64,000 bases of DNA from DATAPD01 sp036265385 (GTDB lineage: Bacteria > Acidobacteriota > Terriglobia > Terriglobales > Acidobacteriaceae), in the NCBI GenBank assembly GCA_036265385.1, contig DATAPD010000048.1:124001-188000 (forward strand), read 5' to 3'. Positions 9,342 through 19,372 of this stretch are shown piece by piece (the stretch's first letter is position 1; every line of letters starts with the position of its first letter). Position numbers and translations under genes: made by a program. The notes beneath the pieces are model-generated. The model ran no database searches. It had not been told where the DNA came from and saw only the letters and a program-made list of their open reading frames with translations.

Positions 9342-10697
9342 TTACGGAGTTGCTGCGATTGCAAGATCTGCATTCAGCAATCCATGCCCAGTAGCATCGC
9401 TGCCCCAGCACACCTTGCCTTCATCGAAAACATTGTTGCAGCCGGCAGGCATCTTGGTGGCAGTGTTCTCGATGATGCTCTCGGCGTCAGAAGCGCTCAA
9501 CCCCGAATTCTTCTGCAGCATCAGAGCGACGGTGCCGGTTACGTGCGGACTCGCCATTGAAGTGCCACTCAGATAGTAGTAGCTCTGCTGTCCGTTAACC
9601 TGATACGGCCCAAGCGTCCAAACACCAGGGGCTGCTACATCGAGATCCTGTCCGGGCTTTTCACGGCTGGAGAAGGTTGCAATGAAGTACGAGCTGGGAT
9701 CGTTCGGATCCGGAACGTCCAGCGCATACCACCAATTTGAAGTTGAGAATTCTTCAACGAAACCACTCGCAGCAGCGGAGATGACGGGAGCGTACGCACC
9801 GGGATACCCCATACCGTTTGTTCCGGAGTTTCCGGCGGAAGCACAGATGATGACTCCATGGGCAATGGCATAGTCAATCGCAGCTTTTTCAAGCGCATCA
9901 AGACCGGAACCGCCAAGACTCATGTTGACAACCATCGGACTACCCGCGAGTTGATTGCGATGGAGATCGGTTACGTACACGATGCCCTGAGCAATGGCCG
10001 ACGACCATCCTCTGCCATTCTGGTTAAGGACCTTTACCGGAATTACAGTCGCTTTCGGAGCAACACCCTGGATGGGAGTTCCGAAAAAACTGTAACCGAG
10101 AATCGTGCTGGTAACGTGTGTTCCGTGAGAGTTCTGGTCCTGTTCCCATTTATTCGGCGGCTGCGGAGTTGCGCCTGCATCAGCCGCACCGCCACCAGCG
10201 AAAGTGGTTGCGTAGTGTGAAGCGATCCGCTGCGATGGAAAGTACAGAGGCCAGTTCTGAAGAAGACCCGTGTCCAGGATTGCTACGTACACTCCAGTGC
10301 CGTCATAAGCGACGCTGCGAGTGCCGCTGCCGGGACCGGGTGTTACGTTGATGGCATCCATGTCCCACGTGCTTCGGCCGTCCGAGAAATCTGTAACAGC
10401 GAGAGTCTGAACCGGCCCAGTGTTACGCGGCTGATCCTGATTAGCGGCTGCTACATAAGCAAGGGAACGGATAACGGCAAGTTGGGATGAAGGGGCCAAC
10501 ATGTAAACACCGCGGATTTCATACAGCACGCGATGTATATTCCCGTGCTGCCCGAGGTCCGCCAGTAATGTCTTATTGATGTTCCTGTTGAAGACTACGT
10601 TTATGCCAATCGTCTTTTGAGCGGCAACCAGTTGGCTGCAGACCAAAATCGCTATCAGGGTGATGGATACGCAAAAGTATCCTCGAAGACGAGACAT
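9342..10697 (-). CDS. secreted subtilisin-like serine protease (S8 family)
   Basis: A signal peptide (residues 1-27, ending LVAAQ) precedes an inhibitor_I9-like propeptide region (about 28-95) and the S8 catalytic domain. The triad is clear: Asp in VAILDTGL, His in NSHGTHVTSTI, Ser in SGTSMASPHVTG, with an oxyanion Asn in CASAGNSGTNG. Length 451 with no C-terminal extension fits a simple extracellular or periplasmic protease. An SD (aggag) precedes the ATG. It is a single-gene unit closed by a strong terminator. Confidence 0.92.
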   Translation of the reverse strand: MSRLRGYFCVSITLIAILVCSQLVAAQKTIGINVVFNRNINKTLLADLGQHGNIHRVLYEIRGVYMLAPSSQLAVIRSLAYVAAANQDQPRNTGPVQTLAVTDFSDGRSTWDMDAINVTPGPGSGTRSVAYDGTGVYVAILDTGLLQNWPLYFPSQRIASHYATTFAGGGAADAGATPQPPNKWEQDQNSHGTHVTSTILGYSFFGTPIQGVAPKATVIPVKVLNQNGRGWSSAIAQGIVYVTDLHRNQLAGSPMVVNMSLGGSGLDALEKAAIDYAIAHGVIICASAGNSGTNGMGYPGAYAPVISAAASGFVEEFSTSNWWYALDVPDPNDPSSYFIATFSSREKPGQDLDVAAPGVWTLGPYQVNGQQSYYYLSGTSMASPHVTGTVALMLQKNSGLSASDAESIIENTATKMPAGCNNVFDEGKVCWGSDATGHGLLNADLAIAATP

Positions 10698-11004
10698 GCG
10701 AAGCTCCTGGGAGAAATGGGGCCAGTGTTCCGGCCCAGCAAAGCGAGGTTAACACGAAAACCCGCGCTGGACGCTGGTTTCAGCGTGGAATAAATCGATT
10801 ATGTGAAAAGAGTTTCCTTTTTGATCTCATGGCATCGTGGCAAAAAAAGAGCAAGTAAGTAGCACGATTACCGCAGGCGACAGAAGACAAAAGGGATTGC
10901 CGAGGATGTACTTAGGTCGATGTGTTTAATGTTGTATTTTGCTGTACAGCCTGTCCAACGCACAAAGATGAGCATCCTACAACGCGCTTTGGAGGAAGCA
11001 ACTT
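10698..11004. other. intergenic region
   Basis: 307 bp between the protease start and a small plus-strand gene. The protease promoter must lie here. I see A/T-rich stretches but no recognisable RNA, repeat or gene. Confidence 0.5.
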
Positions 11005-11271
11005 ATGGACTCCGAGAGCGCATTGAGAAGCACCTACAAAAGATCGCGCGCTCATCAGCGATGCGGCAAAGTAGTGGTTTTTGCGATTGTGTTCTGTTTC
11101 TTGTTTGTTGGATGCGCGATGCCGAAACGAGCGCATCTGATCGTTCCAAGTCGCTGTATGAAACTTACCGCCACGAGCTTTACGCGCCCCTGCACTCAAC
11201 GGCCCGACGGCAAGCTCGTTTGCGATGGTGTGGTTGTGCAGGCCAGCTGCATGAAGGTTGTAGGCCATTAG
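11005..11271 (+). CDS. small Cys-rich exported or lipoprotein-like peptide
   Basis: 88-residue product with an excellent ribosome-binding site (ggagga, 10989-10994). A basic N-terminus (about 22 residues) is followed by a hydrophobic segment VVVFAIVFCFLFVGC that could be a lipobox, though FVGC is a weak one. The mature part has four further regularly spaced cysteines (RCMKLT, RPCTQ, LVCDG, ASCMK), suggesting two disulfides in the periplasm. I do not recognise the family. Its 3' end is about 50 bp from the convergent yihY stop. Confidence 0.55.
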   Translation: MDSESALRSTYKRSRAHQRCGKVVVFAIVFCFLFVGCAMPKRAHLIVPSRCMKLTATSFTRPCTQRPDGKLVCDGVVVQASCMKVVGH

Positions 11272-11322
11272 CGGAACCTTTAAGAGAATTGTGAGACGAA
11301 GCCACCGTCTTGCCATGCTGCA

Positions 11323-12252
11323 TCACGCCGACTCCCTGTGCGGAGCTATTGCGGAGTCCGCAAATGCCTTCGGTGCTGCTGCTACGAGTTCGCGACGTCG
11401 CAAGTGTAAGAGTTCCGCATTAATTTCTGCGCCTAAGATAAGTGCCAGGGCCGTAATGTAAAACCACATCATCAGTCCTACCACCGCGCCCAGCGTCCCG
11501 AACGTGCGATTGTAGTTGGCGATGTGAGCTACATACCAACCGAGTCCCCAGGAAGAAAGCACCCAAACTAAAACAGCGATGGCCGCCCCCGGAACCTGTG
11601 CTTTGAAGCGTTGATGCAATTCGGGCCCTAAAAAGTAAATGGCTTCGACTGACAAGACGGTGCACGCGATGATCATCGCCCACCGTAGGTAGGGCCACCA
11701 TGTAGCCAGTGTTGATCCGATCCCAAGCTGAGATGCGAACCAGTGCGCTATCTCCGGTCCGAGGATTGTTGCCGCCAAAGCAAGAGGAACCATCACTCCG
11801 GCAAGAAGCGTCAACCCAAATGCAAGCAGGCGTTTTTTCCAGTAAGGCCGCTTCTCACGAATGTCATAGGCCACATTAAGAGCGCTGATGAGGGAAGAAA
11901 AACCGCCGGATGCCGCGAAGATTGCCCCGAAAATTCCAACCGAAAGCAATTTTGGGCCGGCTTGTAAAACATCGCGAAGAACGGCTCTCACAATAGCCAT
12001 TCCTTCAGGGGGAACTAGCTTCGCCATGATCCGCAAAGTGAGATCTAGTAAGTTCGGAACAGGGATGTACGCGTAGAGGCTGGCGAGAAAAATCAACAGT
12101 GGAAACAGCGAAAGAAAGAAGTAAAAAGCCAGAGCTGCGGCCCAGGTCAGATAATTATTCTGATCAAAGTCGTTGTACGTATTGGTCAGCGCTCGCCAAA
12201 TGCGCTGCGAGCGGGGAAGCGGCGTCATCCTCGGGATGGGAGGCTCTTCCAT
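11323..12252 (-). CDS. YihY/BrkB-family inner-membrane protein
   Basis: Multi-pass membrane protein of the YihY (formerly RNase BN) family with about six helices. Typical segments: YLTWAAALAFYFFLSLFPLL near residue 40, FAASGGFSSLISALNVAYDI near 115, and RTFGTLGAVVGLMMWFYITALALILGAEINAEL near 255-290. Despite older annotation the family is not an RNase; transport or envelope roles are suspected. Length 309 is typical. It lies downstream of tamB in the same direction with 83 bp between. Confidence 0.88.
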   Translation of the reverse strand: MEEPPIPRMTPLPRSQRIWRALTNTYNDFDQNNYLTWAAALAFYFFLSLFPLLIFLASLYAYIPVPNLLDLTLRIMAKLVPPEGMAIVRAVLRDVLQAGPKLLSVGIFGAIFAASGGFSSLISALNVAYDIREKRPYWKKRLLAFGLTLLAGVMVPLALAATILGPEIAHWFASQLGIGSTLATWWPYLRWAMIIACTVLSVEAIYFLGPELHQRFKAQVPGAAIAVLVWVLSSWGLGWYVAHIANYNRTFGTLGAVVGLMMWFYITALALILGAEINAELLHLRRRELVAAAPKAFADSAIAPHRESA

Positions 12253-12335
12253 GGCGCAAAGTGATCTCTCTTAATTGCGGTACTTGGGATGCAAATCGGA
12301 CAATGTCGTTTGCTGGATTTTTGTGTCCGTCTCAA

Positions 12336-15300
12336 CTACCAGCGCTTGCGAAATTGAGTTTCGAAGGAAAACCCACCATTCTGGTTCCGAACTGCGGAGA
12401 ATGATGCACGTGGGCTCACCTGGTATTCAACTTTGACTGCCTGTTGTTGAGTCGAAGTGACGTCTGTAGCAAAAGTGACAAAGATCTTGCTAGTAACTCT
12501 TTGTTGAATGGCTATGCGTGCGCCCGGGCTTTGTTGGCTACTTCCAAGCTCCGGATCGATTGAAAGCTGAGAAATGCCAGCCAATTTCTCAACCCGACTC
12601 GTGACCTGACTACTCAACTGCGATGCAATCAATGACTGGGCTCCTAAAGCGCCCGGAGGTGTTGGGTTCGCGGCTGAAGCCTCAGAGGTCTTCCCGAATG
12701 CGACAAGGTTAATCACATCGGAAGGTGGGAGCGCGGGATTGGAAGAATAGTTGGTGTGAAGGTGATCTAAAGGTCCCCAGAAATGCAGTTGGATGTCATA
12801 TTGCTGGATCGTCGTATTCGCGGAGATATCAACAACCGGTTCCGTCTTCGAGGGGTTTCGGAAGTCGATCGTCCCGCCTTGCACCAGATATCGATTCTTC
12901 GCGAAGATCAGCTCTCCATTGCTTAGATTGATTCGACCAAGCATGACGGGTTGAGCCACAGTCCCTTGTAGCTGAAGATTTGCAGAACCGGAGAGGCTAA
13001 GAGCGCGGCTGCTAGGACTGATGCCGCCTGGCGTTTTGATTGCGACTTGGAGCCGAACACGATCGCTAAGACCCGGAGTTGGAGGCGGCGCCGCACTGCC
13101 CCCGAATTGAGAAGCGAAGTCGGCCAACTCGAAATTCGATGTGAATGAGAGTTGATCGACGTTGACCTGTCCCTGGAGCAGCGCATCATCGGAGCGCCCG
13201 GTTAAAGCTAAATCCGCGCCTAGCGTGGTGCGGATACTCTGCTCGTATAGGACGCGCACGCCTACTGCTTTCGCGGCCAAATCGAAGTGCAGATCAGGAC
13301 GATAGACCAGCCCGCCTCTCGCGCTGACATCGCCTCCGCCCATCTTTGCGGTGAATTGGTTGATGTCCAGCCGCGTTGAGGTAAGTGTCAGTACACCATT
13401 TCCGTCTCTGAGCCCCAGCGGAGTTCCCACTTGCGCGAGGCTGGCATTGACGATACGGATTTGCCCGTGCACATTCGGGTTTGACCGTGCACCGAACGAG
13501 TTGACGTCAAATTGAATTTGTCCGGAACTGCTGACGTCCGGTTGCAGGACGCTTAACAGTCGCAGATCGACTCCGCCGCGAAGTAAAAGGGAAGCCGGTG
13601 AATTCTTGTCCGCGGGAACATGCGCCTGAAAAGTGAGCTCGGTTTCCGTTCCCTTAATGACACCACGCTGAACATCAAGTGTGCCATTCACGTAATCAGC
13701 GCGGATAGGCGCAGTGGCAGCCAACTCAATCGCGTTGCCATACTTCACGTTGAACTTCGAAACAACGAGGTGTCCTTGAAGATTGTTTTTTTGCTTGAGT
13801 GGTCCGCGGAGCGTCACGTCTAACTGAGTTTGGCCACTAACGTTTGCAGCCTGCGCGGGTGCGTAGATTGCGACGAGCGGTTGTAACGCAATGACACCGG
13901 TATTCAAAGAGGCTTCTGTTTGATAGTCGCCGACGAGTTGAATCGTTCCTTGTCCAGTCGCTTGCGTGCCCAGCATTTGTGAGTTGAAGTTCACTTTTGC
14001 CACATGGTTTGCCACCGCAGCATCGAGCCTGATGTTGTCTGCTGCTTGATCCCGCATTTGAAGGTGAGGAATTTCGACGCGGGCCTGCAGACCTGGATCA
14101 TCAAGCGTTCCGCTGCCAGAGGCAGTTATGTTGAGGACGCCCGCTATCTGCATGTTACGTGCTTTGACGGTCTCAAGTTGCTCCAGCTTGATGCCTGTCG
14201 CGTTTAGGTTTATTTGGTAGGCCTTCTGTTTGGGTTGATACTGCAGATCAGTTGTGGCATTCCCGGCCGTCAATTGCAGCTTGAGATTGGCACGGACTGT
14301 ATCTCCAATCGTCTGCAGCGCAAGATTAGCCGAGCGGATTGGTTCCTCCGCGACCCGTGCATTGGCTAGTTGGATATGTCCCGCCACACCGGGGGCGTTA
14401 CGCGTTCCGTTCGCGCTCAGGTCGGCCGAAAGCTTACCGGCGAACGGTGTTGTCGACCCACTCGCCCTAGCGAGTTCTCCAATGTTGAGATCGGCTGCAG
14501 TCAGATGAAATTGGAATCGGCTGTCGTCCAGAGGTTTCCATTCGTGCAATGCTGCGGATCCCTGAAAGGAAAGGCGGCCTCCGCTGGTAGGGACAAGTTG
14601 CCCCTGATCGAGTCGCACGTTGGAAGGCGAGGCCATGAACTGTGTTTGCAGCAGATTCCAGGAAGTTCCCCGCAGCCGGATATCGTTGGCGGTCAGTTGG
14701 CCGCGGATCTGCGGATTTTGCACGCTTCCGCTGACTGTGCTGGTGAGCGTTGCTCGACCAGAGAGATTAAGCGTCTGCGATGACGGTTGAAAACTTGCTG
14801 CGAGCAATTCCAGTTGGTGTAAATCGGATACGTTGGCTCGCACCTGTAAAGATGAGTTCTGGCTGACCGTTCCGTTCAAAAGCACGGTTGCAGCCGGAAG
14901 TTGAATCGTACTGGGCGCAAGTGCCAGAGAGCCGTTCTGGCCCCGATAGGTGGCATCGATGAGTGCTTCGAGCGGAATGGGTTGACCATGCGTGGACTGC
15001 AACATCGCACGAGTAGTGATATGCGCTTTTGCGAGTAAATCGTCGAATGTTGCGCCCCAGGTTGCGTCGGCATTGGCGTTGAGCGCTCCTTTTACAATTG
15101 CCGGCAATGCGGCGCCAACCGACAAAGTGTGCTGGACATCGGCAGTCGAGATATTGATCAAGCGAGCCGTGAGATGGGATTGGGGCTTACCAGTGAGGTC
15201 CCGCATCTGCAAATCGGCATTCAAAGCGCCTCCAAGCAAGGAAGCCCGGATCTTCTCAACGGCCACATTGCCATTATTGAGCGCGTAGCGTGCAGAGAAA

Positions 15301-16355
15301 TCACGTATTGGCACGGAAGATTTCTGAAGAGGGACGACAATATTGGTGCTGTTCAACTCACCGGAAGCCTTCACTGCCGACAGGAACGGACGATTAGGAT
15401 CTGCTCGGTATTCCAGGTTTCCGCGCGCATTCACTACGCCCACTGGTACAGCGGGATTTTTCATGATCTCTCGAACATCGCGAGAATCCAGACGCGCCTG
15501 GTATGCAGCATTGATTTCGGGTTGAGCATAGTTCTTCACCGTGCCCGAGATCGATACCTGCGAACCTTTTGCCGTCAATTCAAGTTTCGGAAGCGTGAAT
15601 ACCTCGGGAGTTGCATTGAATCGGACTTCCAGCGCGTGAGTTACCGGCGCGATCCCTTTGGCGCGAACGATTCCATTCTTGTATCCGAGAGTTCCGGAGT
15701 ATGTGTTTGAGGAAGATTCAAATCCGGCTAGCACATTTAAGTCTTCGACATCGCCGCCGAACTCAGTACGCATGTCGTTGTAATGCGCTTCTCCCTGGTT
15801 TACGGCGAAGTGTCGAATTCCGAGCTCGAATAAAGTGGTGATCCCACTTCGATCATTCGATCCTGCGGATGTCTTCTTGGCAGGAAGATTTGTGTTTCCT
15901 TGAGCATCGGTAACGACACGAATCACCGGATGATCGATCTGCAAATCATCGATGTACCAGGAGCGATGGAGAAGGGAAGTAATTGTGATGCGTAACCCTA
16001 AGGATTGGGCTTGCAGCACGGGCACATTAGCGAACGGTGGCGCACCGTGGACAACAATCCGATCAATTTCGACCGTAGGCCCGATTCGTCGCCAACCAAG
16101 CGACAGGTGGCCGAATTCGACAGGAGTTCCAACGGCCGCTGTCGCTTTTTCTTGAGCCACCCGGGACAGGTAGTTTTGGAAGCTTTGACTACGAAATAAA
16201 AAAATTATCCCGAGCACCAAAAGAACGAGGAAAACCCCCAACCCTTCCAGAATCCGGAGTAGAAGCCGTCGACGACGAACATGGCGCGGTTCCCACCCTT
16301 CTGGTCTCGGAACAGGCTCGGGTTGCGGAAATGGTGGTTGTGGTAATGCACTCAA
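12336..16355 (-). CDS. tamB: TamB-like translocation and assembly module protein
   Basis: 1339-residue AsmA/TamB-class protein: one N-terminal membrane anchor (about residues 28-52, LLRILEGLGVFLVLLVLGIIFLF), a very long region of beta-rich repeats (LTGKPQSHLTARL, VSGQTQLDVTLRG and similar) and a C-terminal DUF490 domain ending FSFETQFRKRW. The C-terminus contains the typical NRYLVQGGTIDFRNPSKTEPVVDI and PSDVINLVAFGKT. Such proteins bridge the periplasm and partner a BamA/TamA barrel, or carry lipids to the outer membrane. The start is TTG (16355) in TTGA overlap with the upstream barrel gene, so the pair is translationally coupled. Confidence 0.92.
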   Translation of the reverse strand: MSALPQPPFPQPEPVPRPEGWEPRHVRRRRLLLRILEGLGVFLVLLVLGIIFLFRSQSFQNYLSRVAQEKATAAVGTPVEFGHLSLGWRRIGPTVEIDRIVVHGAPPFANVPVLQAQSLGLRITITSLLHRSWYIDDLQIDHPVIRVVTDAQGNTNLPAKKTSAGSNDRSGITTLFELGIRHFAVNQGEAHYNDMRTEFGGDVEDLNVLAGFESSSNTYSGTLGYKNGIVRAKGIAPVTHALEVRFNATPEVFTLPKLELTAKGSQVSISGTVKNYAQPEINAAYQARLDSRDVREIMKNPAVPVGVVNARGNLEYRADPNRPFLSAVKASGELNSTNIVVPLQKSSVPIRDFSARYALNNGNVAVEKIRASLLGGALNADLQMRDLTGKPQSHLTARLINISTADVQHTLSVGAALPAIVKGALNANADATWGATFDDLLAKAHITTRAMLQSTHGQPIPLEALIDATYRGQNGSLALAPSTIQLPAATVLLNGTVSQNSSLQVRANVSDLHQLELLAASFQPSSQTLNLSGRATLTSTVSGSVQNPQIRGQLTANDIRLRGTSWNLLQTQFMASPSNVRLDQGQLVPTSGGRLSFQGSAALHEWKPLDDSRFQFHLTAADLNIGELARASGSTTPFAGKLSADLSANGTRNAPGVAGHIQLANARVAEEPIRSANLALQTIGDTVRANLKLQLTAGNATTDLQYQPKQKAYQINLNATGIKLEQLETVKARNMQIAGVLNITASGSGTLDDPGLQARVEIPHLQMRDQAADNIRLDAAVANHVAKVNFNSQMLGTQATGQGTIQLVGDYQTEASLNTGVIALQPLVAIYAPAQAANVSGQTQLDVTLRGPLKQKNNLQGHLVVSKFNVKYGNAIELAATAPIRADYVNGTLDVQRGVIKGTETELTFQAHVPADKNSPASLLLRGGVDLRLLSVLQPDVSSSGQIQFDVNSFGARSNPNVHGQIRIVNASLAQVGTPLGLRDGNGVLTLTSTRLDINQFTAKMGGGDVSARGGLVYRPDLHFDLAAKAVGVRVLYEQSIRTTLGADLALTGRSDDALLQGQVNVDQLSFTSNFELADFASQFGGSAAPPPTPGLSDRVRLQVAIKTPGGISPSSRALSLSGSANLQLQGTVAQPVMLGRINLSNGELIFAKNRYLVQGGTIDFRNPSKTEPVVDISANTTIQQYDIQLHFWGPLDHLHTNYSSNPALPPSDVINLVAFGKTSEASAANPTPPGALGAQSLIASQLSSQVTSRVEKLAGISQLSIDPELGSSQQSPGARIAIQQRVTSKIFVTFATDVTSTQQQAVKVEYQVSPRASFSAVRNQNGGFSFETQFRKRW

Positions 16356-19300
16356 AACGACTGCCCCAATGTCACAAAGATCTGTGTCGATTTGATTCCG
16401 GGAGGCGCGTTGAGGTTGTGACCCAAGTCGAGTCTGACCGGGCCAACAGGAGTTTTGTAGCGAAAACCAATTCCTACTGTGTTCGTGTAATCGGAGAAGA
16501 AGCCGCCAAATCCCACGCCGCGGAAGACATTGCCGCCGTCATAAAACCCGACCACGCTCAACCCTTGCTTGATAGGAAGCGGGATTCGCATCTCAGAGTT
16601 GATTATGAACAGCTCTCGTCCGCCTTCAGGCACTTGAATGCTGCTGCAAGTCGCAGGATTCGAGGGATCACTGCAAACTGCAACGGACCTTTGCGGACCG
16701 GCGCCATTTAACGGGAATCCACGAAGTGTGCTGCCACCGCCAGAGAAGAACAGCTCGCTGATTGGAATGCGACTTCCGGAAAAGGGTACCGCTACACCCG
16801 CACGCACACTGTTCGCCCACACGATGTGAAGCGGGAGCGGCACATAGTATGCAGATTGCGCCCGAAGGCGAGCGAAATCGGCGCTGGAGCCCAAACCTTT
16901 TAAATTGATGTCGAAGTCGAGCGTCTGGTACTTCCCCTTGGTTGCATCCAGCGGATTGTCACGAGTGTCATAGGAGTAAGCCGCGGCGAGAGTGGAGAGT
17001 CGTACGTTTCGATCCTCGGGACGCACCAAGTCTGGAATCAAAAGATTTGTAAGCGATGTTTTGCGAAAACCATAGCGCAGGGAAAGAGTCTTGTTTCCCG
17101 CGGCATTCAATTGTCGTTGGACCTGGAACCCAAAATCTCCGATACGCGAAGTGAAAATCGGGTTTTCACTGTTGCGTTCAAAAGAGAGTGTCGAATTCAT
17201 GCTCCAGAATGCTCCTGCGAAGAACGGATCCGAATAAGAAAATGCAGCGCGTTGAACCAGGCGAGCGGCAAGCAGCCCGACAGTGATGCTCTCCGCCTCT
17301 CCGCGAAAGTTTTTCCTTGTGTATTGCAAGGAACCGCGCGGTCCCCAGAATGTTTTTTGGCTCGTGGTGAAACCGGAAGGAAGCCCGGTGGGTGGCAATC
17401 CCGGGAGGGCCACTGTTCCTGTAGGAATACTCCCACCGCGATTCACCACTTCGAAACCGAACCCATATTGCAGTTCGTTCTTCCTCGATTCGTGAACTTT
17501 AACCAGTACGTCTTCGCGGTCCTGCGTAGTTATTTGCCGTCGCGGATCGATCTGGGCCCAATCAAATACTCCAAGACTGTATAAGCGGTTTTCCGCAGCG
17601 AGCATTTCGTCCTCGCGCATCGGAGCTTCCGTCTTGATGCGAACCGTTTGCCGCAACAACGATGGTTTGGTGCTGTTGGCCCCCAGAGTGACCACCTGAT
17701 CCACCGTGACGCGTGGCCCCTCATTGATCTGATACGTAACTTCGAGCCGATGCGGATTCCCGTCGATGTTTCGCGCCGAAGCCCGGAAGTTGGCATTGAG
17801 ATAGCCCATCGTCAGGTACTTGGCGAGGATATGACCACGATCGTCATCAATGTTTTTCGCGGAATACGCCTGTCCCTCAGCGGACTTCAAACCATGAGGC
17901 GCAAGTTGGGAGATCGATACCGTGTTGTTGCCAAGGAAATGTAAGGCTTCCACAATGTCGCGAGGGCCTTCGTCAATTCGAAACGTCGCACCGATGTTTC
18001 CCCCGTTGCGAGTAACGGTAGGCGTAACTTTCGCGCTGCTGAAACCTTCTGATTGGTAGACCTTTTCCAGGTCCTTTGTGCTTTGCTGGACCAAAGCTTG
18101 GCTAAACGATCCATGAGAAAGAAATGGGATCCAGCCGGCTTTGCGAATCTTGATATACGGTCGAAGCTTCGCGTCGGAGAAAAAGTGATTGCCAACGATA
18201 TCGACATCTGTAACTTTTCCTCGTTGACCTTTTGTGACGGAATACACAATTGAAGAGGGTTCGACGAGCGCATCGACCTTGACGTCAAAATAGCCTTTTG
18301 ACTGGAAGTGCGCGACAAGGTTCTGACGACCTTCCTGGATCAATTCAGGGTCGAGGCCAGATTGCTCATAGATCGGAAGCAGTTTGCGGCGAGTCCAACT
18401 CCAGACGTGCGCTCCGTCGATGCGAACCTGCACTTGAGGTCCAGGTGTGACTTTGAAATGAAGGTCCGCGCGATTCGTTCCAGGGTCGTATTCGGCGCTA
18501 GCGAGCTGTACGCGGCTTCCGAGATAATTTTTCGAGAGTAATCTCGATTCGAGGTATTGGCTCGCCTTTTCTATCGTCCTTGCATTGTATGTTTTGCCAT
18601 GTCGAATAGCCGCTCCGCGGAGTCGCGCGCGCAGAGACTTGATGGACGATGCCAACACCGGCTCAACTTCCGTCGGCGCTCCTTCAAAAATCACATTTCC
18701 AAATTTGGCTTTTCGGCCCAGCTTAACGTGATAAATCACATTGACAATGTCTGGGTCGCTCTTGACTTGCAGGTCGGAGCTCACTTTGGCCGTGAAGAAT
18801 CCGTTCTTCTGAAAAAAACGTTCGAGATTCTCACGTGTAGTCCGGACATCTACTGGAGAATAGGCGCCGCGTGGCGGGTAATCTGCTACTTGCAAGATCC
18901 GAGAGTACGCAAATCGCTCGGCTCCGGGAAAGGTGTAAATTCCGAAAGCATACGCGGGCTGTAGGACAAACATGACTCGAATGCCATCCGCCTGAGGTCG
19001 CACTTCAAGTTGAACATCTTTGACGCGACCCGTTGCCTTGATTGCTTCAATCGATTGCTTCACCTTCTCCTGCGAAAGGGGCTCATTCACTTTTTGAATG
19101 AGCACAGTCTCTAATTCTTTCGTGTCAAGATCAGGACGACCGGCCAGTTCGACTTCGGCTACTCGTTGTCCTTCGTAAGAGGGAAGCACTTGCTGCACTT
19201 GTGGAGCAGTTTTTTGAGGCTGATCAGATGATTGTTGTTGTGCAAGCAGCGAGGTCCCGCCAAATGCTAGAGCCACGCAAAAAATGCACACCCACCTAAA

Positions 19301-19372
19301 TGACCAAAATGAGAGTCCGATTGCATTTGCCCCGCGATTCAAAGCTACGCAATGGTTTCTCAATATGCTCAT
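16352..19372 (-). CDS. BamA/TamA-family outer-membrane protein with many POTRA repeats
   Basis: 1006-residue Omp85 protein. After a signal segment (ending SLLAQQQ) come several POTRA-like repeats (for example VAEVELAGRPDLDTKELE, KVTDVDIVGNHFFSDAKLRPYI, VEALHFLGNNTVSISQLA, VDQVVTLGANSTKPSLLRQT). The C-terminal barrel from about residue 640 has RGSLQYTRKNFRGEAESI, SELFFSGGGSTLRGFPLNGAGP (the VRGF/Y-type L6 motif as LRGF) and a terminal phenylalanine (VTLGQSF). The extra POTRAs and coupling to tamB argue for a TamA-like or lineage-specific assembly barrel rather than the main BamA, but this cannot be settled here. Confidence 0.88.
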   Translation of the reverse strand: MSILRNHCVALNRGANAIGLSFWSFRWVCIFCVALAFGGTSLLAQQQSSDQPQKTAPQVQQVLPSYEGQRVAEVELAGRPDLDTKELETVLIQKVNEPLSQEKVKQSIEAIKATGRVKDVQLEVRPQADGIRVMFVLQPAYAFGIYTFPGAERFAYSRILQVADYPPRGAYSPVDVRTTRENLERFFQKNGFFTAKVSSDLQVKSDPDIVNVIYHVKLGRKAKFGNVIFEGAPTEVEPVLASSIKSLRARLRGAAIRHGKTYNARTIEKASQYLESRLLSKNYLGSRVQLASAEYDPGTNRADLHFKVTPGPQVQVRIDGAHVWSWTRRKLLPIYEQSGLDPELIQEGRQNLVAHFQSKGYFDVKVDALVEPSSIVYSVTKGQRGKVTDVDIVGNHFFSDAKLRPYIKIRKAGWIPFLSHGSFSQALVQQSTKDLEKVYQSEGFSSAKVTPTVTRNGGNIGATFRIDEGPRDIVEALHFLGNNTVSISQLAPHGLKSAEGQAYSAKNIDDDRGHILAKYLTMGYLNANFRASARNIDGNPHRLEVTYQINEGPRVTVDQVVTLGANSTKPSLLRQTVRIKTEAPMREDEMLAAENRLYSLGVFDWAQIDPRRQITTQDREDVLVKVHESRKNELQYGFGFEVVNRGGSIPTGTVALPGLPPTGLPSGFTTSQKTFWGPRGSLQYTRKNFRGEAESITVGLLAARLVQRAAFSYSDPFFAGAFWSMNSTLSFERNSENPIFTSRIGDFGFQVQRQLNAAGNKTLSLRYGFRKTSLTNLLIPDLVRPEDRNVRLSTLAAAYSYDTRDNPLDATKGKYQTLDFDINLKGLGSSADFARLRAQSAYYVPLPLHIVWANSVRAGVAVPFSGSRIPISELFFSGGGSTLRGFPLNGAGPQRSVAVCSDPSNPATCSSIQVPEGGRELFIINSEMRIPLPIKQGLSVVGFYDGGNVFRGVGFGGFFSDYTNTVGIGFRYKTPVGPVRLDLGHNLNAPPGIKSTQIFVTLGQSF

